Below, one piece after another: positions 7,980 through 16,851 of a stretch of DNA of 64,000 nucleotides (positions within the stretch are counted from its first letter, which is position 1; every line of letters begins with the position of its first letter). The DNA is from Cellulomonas sp. Leaf395. Its GTDB lineage: Bacteria > Actinomycetota > Actinomycetes > Actinomycetales > Cellulomonadaceae. The notes beneath the pieces are model-generated. The model worked only from the letters and a program-made list of their open reading frames with translations, was not told the origin of the DNA and did no database searches. The DNA lies in assembly GCF_001424125.1 (NCBI RefSeq), contig NZ_LMQI01000002.1, positions 434,001 through 498,000 of the forward strand. Direction: 5' to 3'. The position numbers were made by a program, and so were the translations under genes.

Positions 7980-8795
7980 ATGTCAGCGACCACCGACGGC
8001 TCCGCACGCCGCCTCCCCGCGGGCCGCAAGGCCGACCTCGCGGCCTACGTGGCCGAGCACGGGCAGGTGACGGTCGCCAACCTCGCCGAACGGTTCGACG
8101 TCTCGCCCGACACGATCCGCCGCGACCTGGACGCGCTCGACGCCGACGGCGTCCTCATCCGCACGCACGGCGGCGCCATCAGCCCGCAGGCCGTCCCTCG
8201 CCCCGACACCGGTCTGGACGTCCGACTGCGGATCCAGACGTCCGCGAAGGACCAGATCGGTGCGCGCGCGGCGGGCCTCGTACGCGACGGCGCGGCGGTC
8301 ATGATCAACGCCGGCACGACGACCCTCGCGCTCGCGCGCCACCTGTCCGAGCACCGCGACCTCACGGTCGCGACGAACTCCTTGCGCATGCCGACCGAGA
8401 TCAACCCGCTCGCGTTCCGGGACATCTACGTGTTCGGCGGCGCCGTCCGGCTCAGCGCCCAGGGCACCATCGGCGCCGTGGCCTTCCCGACCGAGAACGG
8501 CCCCGACCGCGACATCCGGTGCGACCTCGCCCTCATCGGCGTCGGGGCCGTCAGCGTCGACGCCGGCTACTCGACGAGCAACCTCGGCGAGGCCGCGATG
8601 ATGAGCTCGATGATGGACCGCTCGGCCAAGGTCGCGATCCTGGCGGACTCGACCAAGTTCGGTCGCAGACTGTTCGCGCAGATCGCGGAGCTCGGCCGCG
8701 CCGACTACCTCGTCACCGACTCCGCGCCGCCGCCCGACCTCGCCGCCGCGCTCGACGTCGCGGGCGTCGAGGTACTGCTCCCGCCCGGGTCCTAG
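7980..8795 (+). CDS. DeoR-family transcriptional regulator
   Basis: 271 residues. The N-terminal winged helix-turn-helix VANLAERFDVSPDTIRRDLD (about residues 32-51) is followed by the DeoR signature LIRTHGGAI. The C-terminal sugar-phosphate sensor domain shows INAGTTTLALARHL and LIGVGAVSVDAGYSTSN, the phosphosugar pocket of this family. DeoR proteins usually repress sugar operons until a phosphorylated intermediate binds; here that could be a product of the isomerase or kinase. It is divergent from the sugar operon with about 260 bases between them, which hold the promoter and palindrome. Its TAG stop overlaps the stop of the convergent gene at 8792. Confidence 0.88.
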   Translation: MSATTDGSARRLPAGRKADLAAYVAEHGQVTVANLAERFDVSPDTIRRDLDALDADGVLIRTHGGAISPQAVPRPDTGLDVRLRIQTSAKDQIGARAAGLVRDGAAVMINAGTTTLALARHLSEHRDLTVATNSLRMPTEINPLAFRDIYVFGGAVRLSAQGTIGAVAFPTENGPDRDIRCDLALIGVGAVSVDAGYSTSNLGEAAMMSSMMDRSAKVAILADSTKFGRRLFAQIAELGRADYLVTDSAPPPDLAAALDVAGVEVLLPPGS

Positions 8796-9343
8796 ACGAA
8801 CCGGGTAGCGATGCCCGGGTAGTCGAGCACCAACCCGGACGCGTCGTAGGTGAGCACCGCCCGGAACCCGCCCTCGGACGCGTAGTCGAACCGGTGGTCG
8901 TCGAGGCGCCGGTACGTCTGGTCGAGGCGGCGCACGACCAGGTCGGACGCCTGGACATAGACCGCCGAGGCGACGACGACCTCGCCGACGGGCATCGTCA
9001 GCCGGTGCACGGGCAGCGTGTTGGTGCTGGCCGACGCCTCGAGGTCGACGTCGACCAGGCCGTCCAGGTGGGGAGCGGAGACACCGTCGACGGTCCAGCT
9101 GCCCCGCCCGTCAGAGTGCAGGACGGTGCTGCGGGATCCGTCCACGGTGTCGGAGCTGACGCGCACCTCCCGGGTGACCCACCGGTCGTCGAGCGCGATC
9201 TCATACGCGACGGCATACGCCCGGCCGTTCTCGACCGCGGACGTGTGCCCGCGCAGGTGTCCCGGTCCGAGGTAGACCACCTCGAATCCGTCGACCGCGT
9301 CGACGAACCGCCAGGCGGCGAACGGTGGCAGGTCGGCACCCAT
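8792..9343 (-). CDS. Putative glycolipid-binding family protein
   Basis: 183-residue soluble protein matching the pattern of the putative glycolipid-binding family (PF06475): WRFVDAVDGFEVVYL near the N-terminus, YEIALDDRWVTREVRV near residue 50, and a C-terminal FRAVLTYDASGLVLDYPG. Members are predicted beta-rich single-domain proteins of unknown physiological role. The ATG at 9343 is preceded by a strong GAGGGGGAC. No signal peptide or membrane segment is seen. It runs convergent with the DeoR gene and alone on its strand, so no operon partner suggests its substrate. Confidence 0.65.
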   Translation of the reverse strand: MGADLPPFAAWRFVDAVDGFEVVYLGPGHLRGHTSAVENGRAYAVAYEIALDDRWVTREVRVSSDTVDGSRSTVLHSDGRGSWTVDGVSAPHLDGLVDVDLEASASTNTLPVHRLTMPVGEVVVASAVYVQASDLVVRRLDQTYRRLDDHRFDYASEGGFRAVLTYDASGLVLDYPGIATRFV

Positions 9344-9571
9344 GGCAGTCCCCCTCAGACCTCGAACCCCGACGATCGTCCATTCGCGACGGCGACCGCG
9401 GCAACCCGAACCACGCGACCGGCCAGGTGCAGCCCGACTGACGGCTGAACTCTTCACCCGCTGATCCCCGGCGACGCGGGAGTAGCATCCGATTTGTCCT
9501 GTATGTGGCTTCCAACGACGGGATTCGCAGAGCGGGGCGTCCCATCCCTCACCCCCCAAAGGAGCAGGTTC

Positions 9572-10000
9572 GTGAGGAAGTTGATCGCACTTCTCAGCGC
9601 TGTTGTCCTGGTGATCCTCGGAATCAGCGTGATCTCGTCCGCGTCGGCCAGTCCGATGTACCCCAACCAGGTCACCTATACCGGCCAGGGCCTGAATGAC
9701 GACGGAACCCTGCAGAACAACAACTGCGAGGACGGCACAGCGCCGTATCTGCTGTTCGTCCTGACGGCCAACAAGGCCACCGCCGCCGACATCACGCTGC
9801 CCTCGGGGACGTACGCGATGGTGCAGTCGGGCAACGGCAACGGCGCCTTCAAGTTCATGGCCGACTACCAGGACCCGGCCATGTTGGTCGACAACGTGAT
9901 CGCCAGCTACGACGGTATGGCGACGAACGCCCAGCTCGTGATCAGCCATGGTTGCGAGGGCGAGGGCACGCCGACGCCGTCGCCGTCCTGGACCTCCTGA
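9572..10000 (+). CDS. Small secreted protein of unknown function
   Basis: 142 residues starting at GTG 9572 behind a clear AAAGGAGCAGGTT ribosome-binding site. It has a classical Sec signal peptide (RKLIALLSAVVLVILGISV then SASAS as probable cleavage region near residue 27). The mature part of about 115 residues is rich in Asn/Asp/Gly, with two Cys (NNNCEDG and SHGCEG) that could form a disulphide, and ends in a Pro/Thr/Ser tail. I do not recognise the family. The predicted fold is a small beta-rich extracellular domain. A perfect hairpin follows 47 bases after the stop. Confidence 0.7.
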   Translation: MRKLIALLSAVVLVILGISVISSASASPMYPNQVTYTGQGLNDDGTLQNNNCEDGTAPYLLFVLTANKATAADITLPSGTYAMVQSGNGNGAFKFMADYQDPAMLVDNVIASYDGMATNAQLVISHGCEGEGTPTPSPSWTS

Positions 10001-10046
10001 CCCCACGCGTCGGCCGCAGCAACGTCGCTGCGGCCGCACCACCCGC

Positions 10047-10088
10047 ACGAGGGCAGCCACCCGGGGCCGAACGGGTGGCTGCCCTCGT
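10047..10088. terminator. Bidirectional hairpin terminator between convergent genes
   Basis: A perfect 17-bp stem (10047-10063 with 10072-10088) with an 8-base loop lies between the secreted-protein gene and the convergent lyase gene. Stem core is GAGGGCAGCCACCCG. No strong T-run follows, as is common in GC-rich actinobacteria. Confidence 0.75.
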
Positions 10089-10882
10089 CACTGCGCCCGA
10101 CGCAGCAGTTCCTCGGCGTGCTTGAGCACCGGTCCGTCAACCAGTCTCCCGTCCCACCGGAACGCTCCGTGCTGCCCTACGGCGGCTGCGAGCACCCCGC
10201 GCGCCCACTCCACCTCGGTCTCCCCCGGTCGGTAGGCCGCCCGGACGATCTCGACCTGCGACGGGTGGATGCACGCGGTCGCCGTGAAGCCGCAGGCGGC
10301 GGCATCGGTCGCCTCGGCGGCGAGCCCGTCGGCGTCGCCGATGTCCAGGTGCACGGCGTCGATCGCGGCCTTGCCGTGGGCACGGGCAGCCAGCAGGACG
10401 GCGGACCGCGCGTGCGCAGCGACGTCTCGGTACGACCCGTCGGCGTGCCGGCTCGACGTCCCGCCCAGCGATGCGACCAGGTCCTCGGCGCCCCACATGA
10501 GCCCGACCACGTTCGGCTGGGCGGCGATCTGCGCGGCGTGCACCACGCCTGCGGCGGTCTCGACCAGTGCGACCACGTCGTACCGAGCCAGCGCGTGGAC
10601 GTCGGCCGGAGCCGCCGTCTTGGCCAGCATGACCATGCGGTACGGCGTGTGCAGCAGCGCTCGCAGGTCCGCGACGAGGTCGTCCGTGCCGGCCGGGTTG
10701 ACGCGGACGATGGTCCGGGCCGGGTCCAGCGCGCTCGCGGCGAGGTGGGAGCGCGCCGCCGTCTTGTCGTCCGGGTTCACCGCGTCCTCGAGGTCGAGGA
10801 TCACGGTGTCGGCCCGGGCGGCGGCCTTCTCGTAGCGCTCGGGCCGGTCTGCCGGGCAGAAGAGCAGCGCCGGACCTCTCAT
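10088..10882 (-). CDS. citE: HpcH/HpaI (CitE-like) CoA-ester lyase, probable HMG-CoA lyase of leucine catabolism
   Basis: 264-residue CitE-type TIM barrel: RGPALLFCPADRPERYEKA at the start, AVILDLEDAV-like TVILDLEDAVNPDDK near 27 (metal Glu/Asp), RVNPAGTDD near 60, LVETAAGV near 110 and MWGAEDLVASLGG near 130. In M. tuberculosis the homologous operon gene Rv2498c is reported as a stereospecific HMG-CoA lyase also used for itaconate dissimilation. The same neighbours here (MaoC, acyl-CoA dehydrogenase, carboxylase) support that role: (R)-HMG-CoA-type cleavage to acetoacetate and acetyl-CoA. ATG 10882 overlaps the MaoC stop (ATGA); GTG 10891 is the alternative. Confidence 0.8.
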   Translation of the reverse strand: MRGPALLFCPADRPERYEKAAARADTVILDLEDAVNPDDKTAARSHLAASALDPARTIVRVNPAGTDDLVADLRALLHTPYRMVMLAKTAAPADVHALARYDVVALVETAAGVVHAAQIAAQPNVVGLMWGAEDLVASLGGTSSRHADGSYRDVAAHARSAVLLAARAHGKAAIDAVHLDIGDADGLAAEATDAAACGFTATACIHPSQVEIVRAAYRPGETEVEWARGVLAAAVGQHGAFRWDGRLVDGPVLKHAEELLRRAQ

Positions 10883-11346
10883 GGTCGGCACCAGAAGAGG
10901 ACGCTCCGGGTCGCGGTGGCCACGACGACGTCATCCTGGTTGTGGCCCGTGTGCTCCATCGTCACGACCCCCTGGCCGGGCCGCGACGACGAGAGCCGCT
11001 TGTCCGTCACGACCGTCGACGAGTACAGCGTGTCCCCGTGGAACAGCGGGTGCGGGAACCGGACGTCGGTGAACCCGAGGTTCGCGACGATCGTGCCCTG
11101 CGTCAGCTGCGCGACCGAGCTCCCCACCAGCACGGACAGCGTCATCAGAGAGTTCACCAGCCGCTGCCCGAACGGCTGCTCGGCCGACCACGCGGCATCC
11201 AGGTGCAGCGACTGCGGGTTCATGGTCAGCGTCGAGAACAGGACGTTGTCCGCCTCGGTCATGGTGCGCCCGGGCCGGTGCACGTAGCGGACGTCGAGCT
11301 CGAGCTCCTCGTAGTACAGCCCGCGCTGCTCGACGTCCCGCGTCAT
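10879..11346 (-). CDS. MaoC-family enoyl-CoA hydratase, probable 3-methylglutaconyl-CoA hydratase
   Basis: 155-residue hot-dog fold protein. GRTMTEADNVLFSTLTMNPQ near residue 26 corresponds to the hydratase-2 region, and FPHPLFHGDTLYSSTVV near 97 is the second conserved strand. It matches the position of Rv2499c between acyl-CoA dehydrogenase and CitE in the mycobacterial leucine operon. It would hydrate 3-methylglutaconyl-CoA to 3-hydroxy-3-methylglutaryl-CoA, replacing the crotonase-type AUH enzyme used in other organisms. ATG 11346 overlaps the dehydrogenase stop and its own stop overlaps the CitE start. Confidence 0.78.
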   Translation of the reverse strand: MTRDVEQRGLYYEELELDVRYVHRPGRTMTEADNVLFSTLTMNPQSLHLDAAWSAEQPFGQRLVNSLMTLSVLVGSSVAQLTQGTIVANLGFTDVRFPHPLFHGDTLYSSTVVTDKRLSSSRPGQGVVTMEHTGHNQDDVVVATATRSVLFWCRP

Positions 11347-12518
11347 CGCGACGCCCCGGAAAAACCCAGCTCCCGCGCGATCACCATGAGCTGCACCTGC
11401 GTGGTCCCCTCGCCGATCTCCAGGATCTTCGAGTCGCGGTAGTGCCGCGCGACGGGGTTCTCGTTCATGACGCCGTACCCGCCGAAGATCTGCGTCGCGT
11501 CACGGGCGTTGTCCATGGCGGCCTCGCTGCCGATGAGCTTGGCCAGGCTGGCCTCCAGCTTGAACGGCTGGCCGGCGACCAGCCGGTGGGCGGCGTCGAG
11601 CCAGGCGAGGCGGGCGGAGTGGACGCGGGCCTCCATGCGGGCGATGGTGAACGCGATGTGCTGGTTCTCGCCGATGGGGTGGCCGAACACGTTGCGGCTC
11701 TTGGCGTAGCGCATCGCCTCCTCCAGGCAGCCCTGGGCGGCCCCCGTGCAGAGCGCGGCGAACGCGACGCGGCCCTCGTCGAGCGTCTGGATGAACTGGG
11801 CGAACCCGCGCCCACGCTCGCCGAGCAGGTTCTCCTCGGGCACGCGGACGTCCTCGAACCGCAGCGGGTGGGTGTCGGACGTGTGCCAGCCGACCTTGTC
11901 GTAGGCGGGGAGGACGGTGAACCCAGGGGTTCCGCTGGGGACCAGGATCGCGGTGAGCTCCTTCTTCACCGACCCGTCCGCGCGCACGCTCTCGCCCGTC
12001 ACCGCGGTGATGGTCACCAGCCTGGTGATCTTCGAGCCCGAGTTGGTGATGAACTGCTTGGTCCCGTTGATGACCCACTCGTCGTCGTCGAGCCGCGCGG
12101 TGGTCTTGGTGCCGGCCGCGTCGGACCCCGCGTCGGCCTCCGTGAGCCCGAAGCCCGCGAGCGCCTTGCCCTGGGCGAGCATCGGGATCCACTCCCGCTT
12201 CTGCGCCTCGGTCCCGCTGCGCCACACCGGCATGGCCCCGAGCCCGACCCCGGCCTCGAGCGTCACGGCGATCGACTGGTCGACGCGGGCCAGCTGCTCG
12301 ACCGCGAGGCACAGGTCGACGTAGTCGCGCCCCTGCCCGCCGTACTCGGTGGGGAACGGCAGGCCGAACAACCCCATCTCCCCCATCTGGGCCAGGATCT
12401 CGTACGGCAGCTCGCGCTTCGTGTCGTACTCGTAGGCGGCCGGGGCCACGACGGTGTCGGCGAAGTCGCGCACCTCGTCGCGGAGCTTGTGCTGCTCAGG
12501 GGTGAGGTCGTAGGTCAT
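11343..12518 (-). CDS. Acyl-CoA dehydrogenase, probable isovaleryl/short branched-chain type
   Basis: 391-residue FAD acyl-CoA dehydrogenase with all three domains. FGLTEADAGSDAAGTKTTA near residue 130 binds flavin, WVINGTKQFITNSG near 155 is the middle beta domain, and IFGGYGVMNENPVARHYRD with EIGEGTTQVQ near 370 form the C-terminal helical domain. It likely oxidises isovaleryl-CoA to 3-methylcrotonyl-CoA, the substrate of the adjacent carboxylase, though the catalytic Glu position cannot be pinned by eye. ATG 12518 overlaps the stop of the carboxylase alpha gene. Confidence 0.85.
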   Translation of the reverse strand: MTYDLTPEQHKLRDEVRDFADTVVAPAAYEYDTKRELPYEILAQMGEMGLFGLPFPTEYGGQGRDYVDLCLAVEQLARVDQSIAVTLEAGVGLGAMPVWRSGTEAQKREWIPMLAQGKALAGFGLTEADAGSDAAGTKTTARLDDDEWVINGTKQFITNSGSKITRLVTITAVTGESVRADGSVKKELTAILVPSGTPGFTVLPAYDKVGWHTSDTHPLRFEDVRVPEENLLGERGRGFAQFIQTLDEGRVAFAALCTGAAQGCLEEAMRYAKSRNVFGHPIGENQHIAFTIARMEARVHSARLAWLDAAHRLVAGQPFKLEASLAKLIGSEAAMDNARDATQIFGGYGVMNENPVARHYRDSKILEIGEGTTQVQLMVIARELGFSGASR

Positions 12519-14437
12519 GCCGGGGTCCCTTCGTCGGGGTGGCCGGTGATGGTGGCCACCACGTGGTCGAGTGCCACCTGGTCGGTCGGTCGGACCGTGA
12601 GGGTGACGATGCCGTCGCTGGGCGCGACGACCCGGTGCTCCATCTTCATCGCCTCGATGGTGAGGAGGATCTGGCCGGCGACGACGCTGTCGCCGGTCTC
12701 GACCTCCACCGAGACGACCGTGCCGGGCATGGGGGAACGCACCTGCGGGTCGACGGGGCGCGTGCCGCGGGTGAGGGCCGCGAGGTCCTCGGCGAGCCGC
12801 TCGACGCGGCTGCGGAACCGGAGCTCGAACGCCGAGCCCTGGTCACCGACCCAGGTCACCGAGCCGCGCGTCACGAGGCGCAGGGGGTGCACGACGCCGT
12901 CGAGCTCCAGGTCGACGGCGTCCGGTCCGCGGCGCACGAGACGGGCCGGCACCGGGTCGCCGTCGCCGACGCTCACGGTGTCGCCGAGCACGGAGACGTC
13001 CTCATAGCGGGCCGGTCGGGGCTCGCCGAGGCGCCAGCCGTCGGAACCCCACGGACCCCCGGCGGCGTCGTGCCGCGACAGCGCGGCGGCGACGACGTGG
13101 GCGTCCTCAGGGGCTCGGAACGTCAGGTCCGGGATCAGCCGCGCGAGCAGGCCCGTGTCGAGCCGCCCTGCGCGCACGTCCGGATCCGCCAGCACGTGGC
13201 GCAGGAACTCGACGTTGGTGCGGACCCCGAGGATCGTCGTCCGCGACAGCGCGGCGTCCAGCCGCGCGATCGCCGTGGCCCGGTCGGGCGCCCACGCGAC
13301 GACCTTGGCGAGCATCGGGTCGTACGCCGACCCGATCTCCAGGCCCGGCCGCAGCGCGCTGTCGACGCGGATCCCGTCGCCGGTCGGCTCGTCGAGGACG
13401 TGCACGGTGCCGGCGGACGGCAGGAAGTCGCGCGACGGATCCTCCGCGTAGACGCGAGCCTCCACGGCGTGACCGTTCAGGACCACATCGTGCTGCCGCA
13501 CCGTCAGCGGCTCCCCCGCCGCGACCCGCAGCTGCCACTCGACGAGGTCCAGCCCGGTGACCAGCTCGGTGACGGGGTGCTCCACCTGCAGCCGCGTGTT
13601 CATCTCCATGAAGAAGAACTCCGTCGGCGCCTCGTCGGACACCAGGAACTCGACGGTCCCCGCACCGACGTAGCCCACGCTGCGCGCGACGTCGCAGGCC
13701 GCCTCGCCGATGCTCTGCCGCGTGACCTCGTCGAGCAACGGCGACGGCGCCTCCTCGATGACCTTCTGGTGCCGACGCTGCAGCGAGCACTCCCGCTCCG
13801 CCAGGTGGATGACGTGCTCGAACGAGTCGGCCAGCAGCTGCACCTCGATGTGCCGCGGGGCTCTGACCAGGCGCTCGATCAGCAGGGTGTCGTCGCCGAA
13901 CGCCGCAGCGGCGACCCGGCGGGCGCCCGCGAGGGCGTCGGCAAGATCCTCGGCCCGCTCGACGACCGTCATGCCCTTCCCGCCGCCGCCCGCCGACGGC
14001 TTGACCAGCAGCGGGTACCCGACGCGGTCGGCGGCCGCGGCGTCGATCGACGACGAGCCGGGTATCACCGGCACCCCCGCGGCGCTCACGTGCTCCTTGG
14101 CGCGGATCTTGTCGCCCATGACCTCCAGCGCCTTGACGCCGGGGCCGACGAACACGATGCCCGCCGCCTCGCACGCCCGCGCCAGGTCCGCGTTCTCGGA
14201 GAGGAACCCGTAGCCGGGGTGGATGGCATCGGCACGAGCGGAGCCCGCGGCGTGCACCACCGCGTCGATGGACAGGTAGCTGTCGACCCGTACCGCCACG
14301 TCGGCGCGCTCCACGTGCAGGGCGTCACGGTCCGCGTCGGTGTACACGGCGACGGACCGGATGCCGAGCCTGCGGAGCGTGGCGATCACCCGGCAGGCGA
14401 TCTCGCCCCGGTTGGCCACCAGCACGGTCCGGAACAT
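12515..14437 (-). CDS. accA1: Biotin carboxylase/BCCP alpha subunit, probable methylcrotonyl-CoA carboxylase
   Basis: 640 residues combining biotin carboxylase and biotin carrier domains. It begins MFRTVLVANRGEIACRVI; the ATP-grasp glycine loop SAGGGGKGM is near residue 160, MEMNTRLQVEHPVTE near 285, and the biotinylation site EAMKMEH near the C-terminus (about residue 605). The product carboxylates biotin with bicarbonate and ATP for transfer by the adjacent beta subunit. Operon context favours 3-methylcrotonyl-CoA over acetyl- or propionyl-CoA. ATG 14437 fits homologues; a GTG at 14446 overlaps the beta-subunit stop (GTGA) and is a real alternative. Confidence 0.87.
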   Translation of the reverse strand: MFRTVLVANRGEIACRVIATLRRLGIRSVAVYTDADRDALHVERADVAVRVDSYLSIDAVVHAAGSARADAIHPGYGFLSENADLARACEAAGIVFVGPGVKALEVMGDKIRAKEHVSAAGVPVIPGSSSIDAAAADRVGYPLLVKPSAGGGGKGMTVVERAEDLADALAGARRVAAAAFGDDTLLIERLVRAPRHIEVQLLADSFEHVIHLAERECSLQRRHQKVIEEAPSPLLDEVTRQSIGEAACDVARSVGYVGAGTVEFLVSDEAPTEFFFMEMNTRLQVEHPVTELVTGLDLVEWQLRVAAGEPLTVRQHDVVLNGHAVEARVYAEDPSRDFLPSAGTVHVLDEPTGDGIRVDSALRPGLEIGSAYDPMLAKVVAWAPDRATAIARLDAALSRTTILGVRTNVEFLRHVLADPDVRAGRLDTGLLARLIPDLTFRAPEDAHVVAAALSRHDAAGGPWGSDGWRLGEPRPARYEDVSVLGDTVSVGDGDPVPARLVRRGPDAVDLELDGVVHPLRLVTRGSVTWVGDQGSAFELRFRSRVERLAEDLAALTRGTRPVDPQVRSPMPGTVVSVEVETGDSVVAGQILLTIEAMKMEHRVVAPSDGIVTLTVRPTDQVALDHVVATITGHPDEGTPA

Positions 14438-14442
14438 GGCGC

Positions 14443-16041
14443 TCACATCCGGAAGAGCCCGAAGCGGGGCGCGCTCAACGGGACGGTCGCGCACACGTCG
14501 AGGGCCATCCCGAGCACCCGACGCGTGTCCGCGGGGTCGATGATCCCGTCGTCCCACAGCCGCGCGGTCGAGTAATACGGGCTTCCCTGCGTCTCGTACT
14601 GCTCGCGCAGCGGAGCCTTGAACGCCTCCTCGTCGGCGGCGGACCACTCGTCTCCCAGCTGCTCGCGCCGGATCGTCGCCAGCACCGACGACGCCTGCGG
14701 CCCGCCCATCACCGAGATCCGGCTCGCCGGCCACATCCACAGGAAGCGCGGGGAGTACGCGCGGCCGCACATGGAGTAGTTGCCGGCCCCGAACGAGCCG
14801 CCGATCACGACGGTCAGCTTGGGCACGCGCGTGGTCGCGACGGCCGTCACCATCTTGGCGCCGTGCTTCGCGATGCCCCCGGCCTCGTAGTCCTTGCCGA
14901 CCATGAAGCCGTTCACGTTCTGCAGGAACACGAGCGGGATGCCGCGCTGGTCACACAGCTCGATGAAGTGGGCGCCCTTGAGCGCGGACTCGCTGAACAG
15001 CACCCCGTTGTTGGCGACGATCCCCACCGGGTGCCCGTGCAGGCGCGCGAACCCGGTCACCAGCGTGGTGCCGTACTCCCGCTTGAACTCGTGCAGCTCG
15101 CTGCCGTCGACCAGCCGCGCGATCACCTCGTGCACGTCGTACGCGGTCTGCAGGTCGGTGGGGACCACGCCGTAGAGCTGGCCCTCGTCGACCTTGGGCG
15201 GCCTGCTCTCGTGCACCTCCCACGCGGTGGTGGTCGGCACAGGCAGGGTCGCGACGATGTCCCGCACGATCTGCAGGGCGTGCGCGTCGTTCTCGGCCAG
15301 GTGGTCGGTGACGCCCGAGGTCCGCGAGTGCAGCTCACCGCCACCGAGGTCCTCCGCTGTCACCACCTCACCGGTCGCCGCCTTCACCAGCGGCGGGCCG
15401 CCCAGGAAGATCGTGCCCTGCCCGCGCACGATCACCGTCTCGTCGCTCATCGCCGGCACGTAGGCGCCGCCCGCGGTGCACGACCCCATGACGCACGCGA
15501 TCTGCGGAATCCCCTCCGCGGACATCCGGGCCTGGTTGAAGAAGATCCGGCCGAAGTGCTCGCGGTCCGGGAACACCTCGTCCTGCATGGGCAGGAAAGC
15601 GCCCCCGGAGTCGACGAGGTAGACGCACGGCAGCCGGTTCTCGAGCGCGATCTCCTGCGCCCGCAGGTGCTTCTTCACGGTGAGCGGGAAGTAGGTGCCG
15701 CCCTTCACCGTCGCGTCGTTGGACAGGACCATGACGTGCCGGCCGTGCACGAGCCCGATGCCGGCGATCACTCCGGCGCCCGGCGCCTCACCGTCGTAGA
15801 GCCCGTCGGCGGCGAGCGGAGCGACCTCGAGGAACGGGCTGCCGTCGTCGAGGAGCACGTCGATCCGCTCGCGCGGGAGGAGCTTTCCGCGGGCCACGTG
15901 CCGTTCCCGCGAGCGCGACGGGCCACCCAGAGCAGCGGTCCGGAGCCTGCGCCGCAGCTCGGCGACGAGGGCGCGCTGCGACTCGTCGTTCGCGACGAAC
16001 GACGAGTCGGCAGGGTCGGCTGCCGTGTTGAGCATCTCCAT
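14443..16041 (-). CDS. accD1: Acyl-CoA carboxylase beta (carboxyltransferase) subunit, probable methylcrotonyl-CoA carboxylase
   Basis: 532-residue carboxyltransferase with two crotonase-like halves. [20 protein letters not shown] near residue 135 and [19 protein letters not shown] near 185 are the N-half acyl-CoA site; [20 protein letters not shown] near 380 and [18 protein letters not shown] near 420 the C-half biotin site. The VNGFMVG and [16 protein letters not shown] stretches are typical of the MCC/GCC branch rather than the PccB branch. First gene of the operon; ATG 16041 follows GGAGA by 8 bases. The TetR palindrome lies 42 bases upstream. Confidence 0.87.
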   Translation of the reverse strand: MEMLNTAADPADSSFVANDESQRALVAELRRRLRTAALGGPSRSRERHVARGKLLPRERIDVLLDDGSPFLEVAPLAADGLYDGEAPGAGVIAGIGLVHGRHVMVLSNDATVKGGTYFPLTVKKHLRAQEIALENRLPCVYLVDSGGAFLPMQDEVFPDREHFGRIFFNQARMSAEGIPQIACVMGSCTAGGAYVPAMSDETVIVRGQGTIFLGGPPLVKAATGEVVTAEDLGGGELHSRTSGVTDHLAENDAHALQIVRDIVATLPVPTTTAWEVHESRPPKVDEGQLYGVVPTDLQTAYDVHEVIARLVDGSELHEFKREYGTTLVTGFARLHGHPVGIVANNGVLFSESALKGAHFIELCDQRGIPLVFLQNVNGFMVGKDYEAGGIAKHGAKMVTAVATTRVPKLTVVIGGSFGAGNYSMCGRAYSPRFLWMWPASRISVMGGPQASSVLATIRREQLGDEWSAADEEAFKAPLREQYETQGSPYYSTARLWDDGIIDPADTRRVLGMALDVCATVPLSAPRFGLFRM

Positions 16042-16082
16042 CGACGCTGTCTCCGCGGGGGGTGGTGGGAGAGACGAACCGA

Positions 16083-16098
16083 GTTAACGATCGTTAAC
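16083..16098. promoter_or_regulatory. 16-bp perfect palindrome, TetR operator candidate
   Basis: GTTAACGATCGTTAAC is a perfect AT-containing palindrome in otherwise GC-rich DNA, centred between the divergent carboxylase operon and the TetR gene. Size, symmetry and position are typical for a TetR-family dimer site that would control both directions. Confidence 0.8.
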
Positions 16099-16175
16099 CG
16101 AAATGACGCTAGTCTGCGATCACGCCGCTGTCCACCCGGTGGTCGCGAGCGCATCGTCCACGAGAGCAGGAGCCG

Positions 16176-16832
16176 ATGCCCGACCAGCTCGACGCCTTGC
16201 CCGCTGCCTCGACGGCGCCGACGGCGCGCGGACGCGCGAAGGCCGAGCGTCGCGACGCGCTGCTGTCCGAGGCTGCCCGACTGTTCGCGAGCCGCGGCTT
16301 CGAGGGGGTGTCGATCGAGGACCTCGGGTCGTCGGTCGGGGTCAGCGGACCCGCGGTCTACCGCCACTTCCCCAGCAAGCAGGCGGTGCTGGCTGCGCTG
16401 CTCGTCGGGGTGAGCGAGGGCCTGCTCGTCGGTGGTCGGGCGGTCGTGGACGCGGCCGGGGAGGACGAACCCGCCGCGCTCGGCTCCCTCGTGCGGTTCC
16501 ACGTCGACTTCGCCCTGCGCGACCCCGACGTCATCCGCGTGCAGGACCGCGACCTCGCGGCCCTGTCCCCGCAGGACCGGGAATCGGTCCGTGACCTGCA
16601 GCGCCGCTACGTCGACCTGTGGGTCGACGTGCTCGCCCGGCTCAGCCCGTCGACCGAGCGCGCCGAGCTGCGGCTGCGCGCACAGGCCACGTTCGGCCTG
16701 CTCAACTCCACCCCGCACAGCGCCCGCGCGGTGTCCTCGGCCAGGACGCGGGCACTGCTGGAGGAGATGGCGCTGGCGGCGCTGGGACGGACCGCGTGGT
16801 CCCGCCGGCTCGTCCGCGACCGCGAGGGGTGA
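16176..16832 (+). CDS. TetR-family regulator of the leucine-catabolism operon
   Basis: 218 residues. The N-terminal TetR helix-turn-helix is complete: EAARLFASRGFEGVSIEDL near residue 33 and GVSGPAVYRHFPSKQAVLAA near 55. The C-terminal ligand domain is alpha-helical. It is divergent from the carboxylase operon with a perfect palindrome in the shared region, so it probably represses that operon and itself, with an acyl-CoA or acyl intermediate as inducer (inferred). The next gene, a sigma factor, starts 19 bases after the stop but has its own -10-like box. Confidence 0.85.
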   Translation: MPDQLDALPAASTAPTARGRAKAERRDALLSEAARLFASRGFEGVSIEDLGSSVGVSGPAVYRHFPSKQAVLAALLVGVSEGLLVGGRAVVDAAGEDEPAALGSLVRFHVDFALRDPDVIRVQDRDLAALSPQDRESVRDLQRRYVDLWVDVLARLSPSTERAELRLRAQATFGLLNSTPHSARAVSSARTRALLEEMALAALGRTAWSRRLVRDREG

Positions 16833-16839
16833 CCGGTCG

Positions 16840-16845
16840 TAGGGT
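16840..16845 (+). promoter_or_regulatory. -10 box (TAGGGT) of a leaderless sigma-factor transcript
   Basis: TAGGGT is followed by only 6 bases before GTG 16852, the spacing expected when transcription starts at the initiation codon. Confidence 0.45.
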
Positions 16846-16851
16846 CGGGAC

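Noticed and set aside
8998..9448. Long plus-strand open frames across minus-strand genes, here and at 12539-14575, 27916-30552 and 30426-33737
   Set aside because: They are Arg/Pro/Ala-rich mirror readings of well-supported genes, a normal effect of very high GC; none has family motifs or a ribosome site.
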